From contig JAUJPP010000005.1 in assembly GCA_030562195.1 (NCBI GenBank), positions 16,603,106-16,667,105 on the forward strand: a stretch of DNA of 64,000 nucleotides, written 5' to 3'. Origin of the DNA: Nipponacmea schrenckii. Lineage: Eukaryota > Mollusca > Gastropoda > Lottiidae. The position numbers and the translations under genes were made by a program. The first letter of the stretch is position 1. Each line of letters starts with the position of its first letter. Below, one piece after another: positions 61,945 to 64,000 of this stretch. The notes under the pieces were generated by a model. The model ran no database searches. It was not told the origin of the DNA and saw only the letters and a program-made list of their open reading frames with translations.

Positions 61945-64000
61945 ATGACTGACATATCATCACCGAATAAGTACTCATTAATCTCACTGAACAGTTCAAA
62001 CCGAAGTGATAAACAGACCCTTACATCTAGAGTTAATGCGAACGGAAAAAACTCACGGCGAAGTGAATCAAGTGTAAGCAGTCAAGACACACCAGTTAAA
62101 TCTTCCAGGAAAAAGTTGTGTGGCTCATTCATGGAAAATTCAGGTATGGCGGGTGAAGCTTTTTTTGATAAAGACATGATAAATAGCATTGTTGAAAATG
62201 CTGTAAAATCTGCAGTAAATCAGATAGAGACAAATTTAACTAAGTTGATTAACGAACGATTTAAAGACTTGAATGACAGAATGGCGATAATCGAAGTAGA
62301 CCACGATCATGTTGGGACTGAACTTGATAGTTCGCATCACTTCATTAGAAACCACTAGTAGAACTACAACGCAAAGATAATTATTTGATCAAACTCCAGT
62401 CTGATCTCAATAACCTTGACTAATACACCCGCAAAAATCACATCCGAAACTTCGGCGTCAAAGAAGGATGAAGATTGTGTTGCATTGGCTAAATCGGTCT
62501 TCAAAGACAAGTTAGGAATTGAATCTGACATTATTGTCGATGCTGCCCATCGAGTTGGTGCAATTCGCTAACCCCCCCCCCCCCCCCGACAAGATGCTAG
62601 TGTACAGAAACCTAGAGGTATTATTGTGCGCCTAAAGCAAACGGCTATGATAATATAAGCCATACATTGTTAAAAAATATAGCTACGAGCATATGTATAC
62701 CATTAAGAATATTATTCAATAAATCAATATATTTCGGGATATTCCCATCTGTTTGGAAAGTTGCACATGTGGTGCCAATGTTTAAGAAGAACGACAAATT
62801 TAATGTATCTAACTACAGACCTATATCATTACTTAGTTCTGTGAGCAAATTATTTGAAAGGGTAATATTCAAACATTGTACAACTTTTTTCATGAAAATA
62901 ACCTTCTGTATAACTTTTAGACCCGCTTATTCTACTGTCCATCAATTAATAGAAATATCACGACATTGTATTAGCTATTGAGAAACATGAATTCGTATGC
63001 TACGCGTTTTGTGACATCTCCAAAGCTTTTGATCGAGTGTATCATAAGGGATTATTATACAAGTTAGAAAATTATGGTATTCAATGAACTGCTCTCAAAT
63101 GGATATCCAGTTATATAAGTGATAGGCGTAAAAAGGATTTTATTAACAATGAGTTTTTCCTCAGAAATAATATTTAGTGCAGGTGTCCCTCAGGGATCAG
63201 TTTTAGGTCCCTTTCTATTCCTAATTTATGTAAATGATGTCCAGGATACACTTCAAAACTTAGCTAGATTGTTTGCTGATGATACGGCTCTTGGGGTTAG
63301 CAAACCATCCATTACTGAAATAGAAAACACCTTAAATTCTGATTTATCTAAATTACATACTTGGTCTGAAAACTGGCTCATAAAATTTAACCCAAGTAAA
63401 ACTAAAGTATTGTTATTCTCTACGAAAGTTCAACCGTATCAACCCAAACTATATCTTGGCAATGAGCAGCTTGAAATTGTGAATTCGCACAAGCACTTAG
63501 GCGTTACTCTATGCAACAATGCAAAATGGTTATTACATATTGACAACTTATTCTAATCAGCATCCAAACTCTTGAATATTTTACGAAAGTTATAATTTTC
63601 ACTTGATAGATAAACTTTAAATATTATTTACAAAATACACGTATTGTCAGTTTTGGAATATGCTTGTGAGGTATGGGACAATTGCAGTGCATCTGATTCG
63701 GATAGACTTGAAAAACTCCAATTAGAAGCTGCAAGAATTGTAACTGGGTTGACTAAATATGGTAGTAGAGAATCACTTTTGAAACTGGTTGGTGTCCCCT
63801 CTCTGTAAGACGCAAACATCGACGATTAGCTACTTTCTACAAAATATTAAATAACAAATCCCCTGATTATTTACAAGATATTGTAACAGGTTTTGAATCT
63901 CGAAGAAATGACTATAATCTTCGCAATGCTAACAGAGTCGATCCAATTCTTTGTAGAACAGCATTATTTGACAAATATTTTTTCCAATCCACAATTCGTG
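61945..64000 (+). pseudogene. Decayed non-LTR retrotransposon (LINE): ORF1 and RT, endonuclease deleted
   Basis: ORF1-like start at 61945 (MTDISSPNKYSLISLNSSNR), with a coiled-coil region (SIVENAVKSAVNQIETNLTK). It breaks at 62356 but goes on in other frames as RNFGVKE, LAKSVFKDKLGIESDIIVDA and AHRVGAIR, an L1/CR1-type ORF1p C-terminal domain. After a C16-17 run (~62573-62587) the reverse transcriptase starts abruptly: FPSVWKVAHVVPMFKK, NYRPISLLSSVSKLFERVIF, CDISKAFDRVYHKGLL, GVPQGSVLGPFLFLIYVNDV, ARLFADDTALGV and HKHLGVTL. It continues to the window edge (VLEYACEVWDN, RRKHRRLATFYKILNN) through several stops and frameshifts. The endonuclease and start of RT are missing. RT motifs fit the jockey/CR1 group loosely; the clade is not resolved. 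Confidence 0.85.

Overview
The window is AT-rich animal DNA. Spliced exons, a tRNA-derived SINE, LTR, DIRS and LINE retrotransposons, Helentrons and many tandem-repeat-bearing non-autonomous elements point to a lophotrochozoan, most likely a mollusc. This is inferred from element types and a secreted GH26 glycosidase, not from a diagnostic gene. Only three host-type genes are supported: a first coding exon of an arrestin-domain protein (6856-7113, +), a three-exon RPA-like OB-fold protein (45045-46869, +) and a two-exon GH26 glycoside hydrolase (57823-55789, -). Nearly everything else is mobile DNA.

Region 1-13.6 kb: the 3' half of one Helentron (+) runs in from the left edge. Its 3' tail carries a SINE with a 17-bp target duplication. 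It is followed by a non-autonomous relative (called B here), the arrestin exon, a 500-bp assembly gap, and then a chain of elements B, D, B, D. These abut head to tail at single CTAG tetranucleotides and end on a second Helentron.

Region 13.6-22.3 kb: the second Helentron (-) is intact over 2501 codons. It encodes a tegument-DUB-like cysteine protease, an OTU protease, a basic repeat, zinc-binding cysteines, HUH/Y2 Rep, a Pif1-type helicase and an APE-type endonuclease. Two minisatellites lie upstream of its start. Its tail is the empty site of the SINE seen in copy one.

Region 22.3-31.4 kb: mostly unassigned, with TTAA MITEs, a SINE fragment, a duplicated coding-like segment, another B element that ends in a five-hairpin terminal array, and a two-module D element.

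Region 31.4-44.6 kb: a near-identical 3.41-kb tandem duplication. Copy 1 carries an intact BEL/Pao retrotransposon with identical 331-bp LTRs; copy 2 is its empty site. Each copy holds one element of a second family (called H here: hairpins at both ends, internal tandem repeats) and a 46-bp-arm inverted repeat.

Region 44.6-64 kb: the RPA-like gene and a duplicated 3' end of it; a 100-bp tandem array split by a 1.6-kb H element; a full TTAA MITE; a decayed Ty3/gypsy element (-); the GH26 gene with an H element just past its stop codon; a decayed DIRS-type element; and a broken LINE running off the right edge. B, D and H are labels used only in this annotation.
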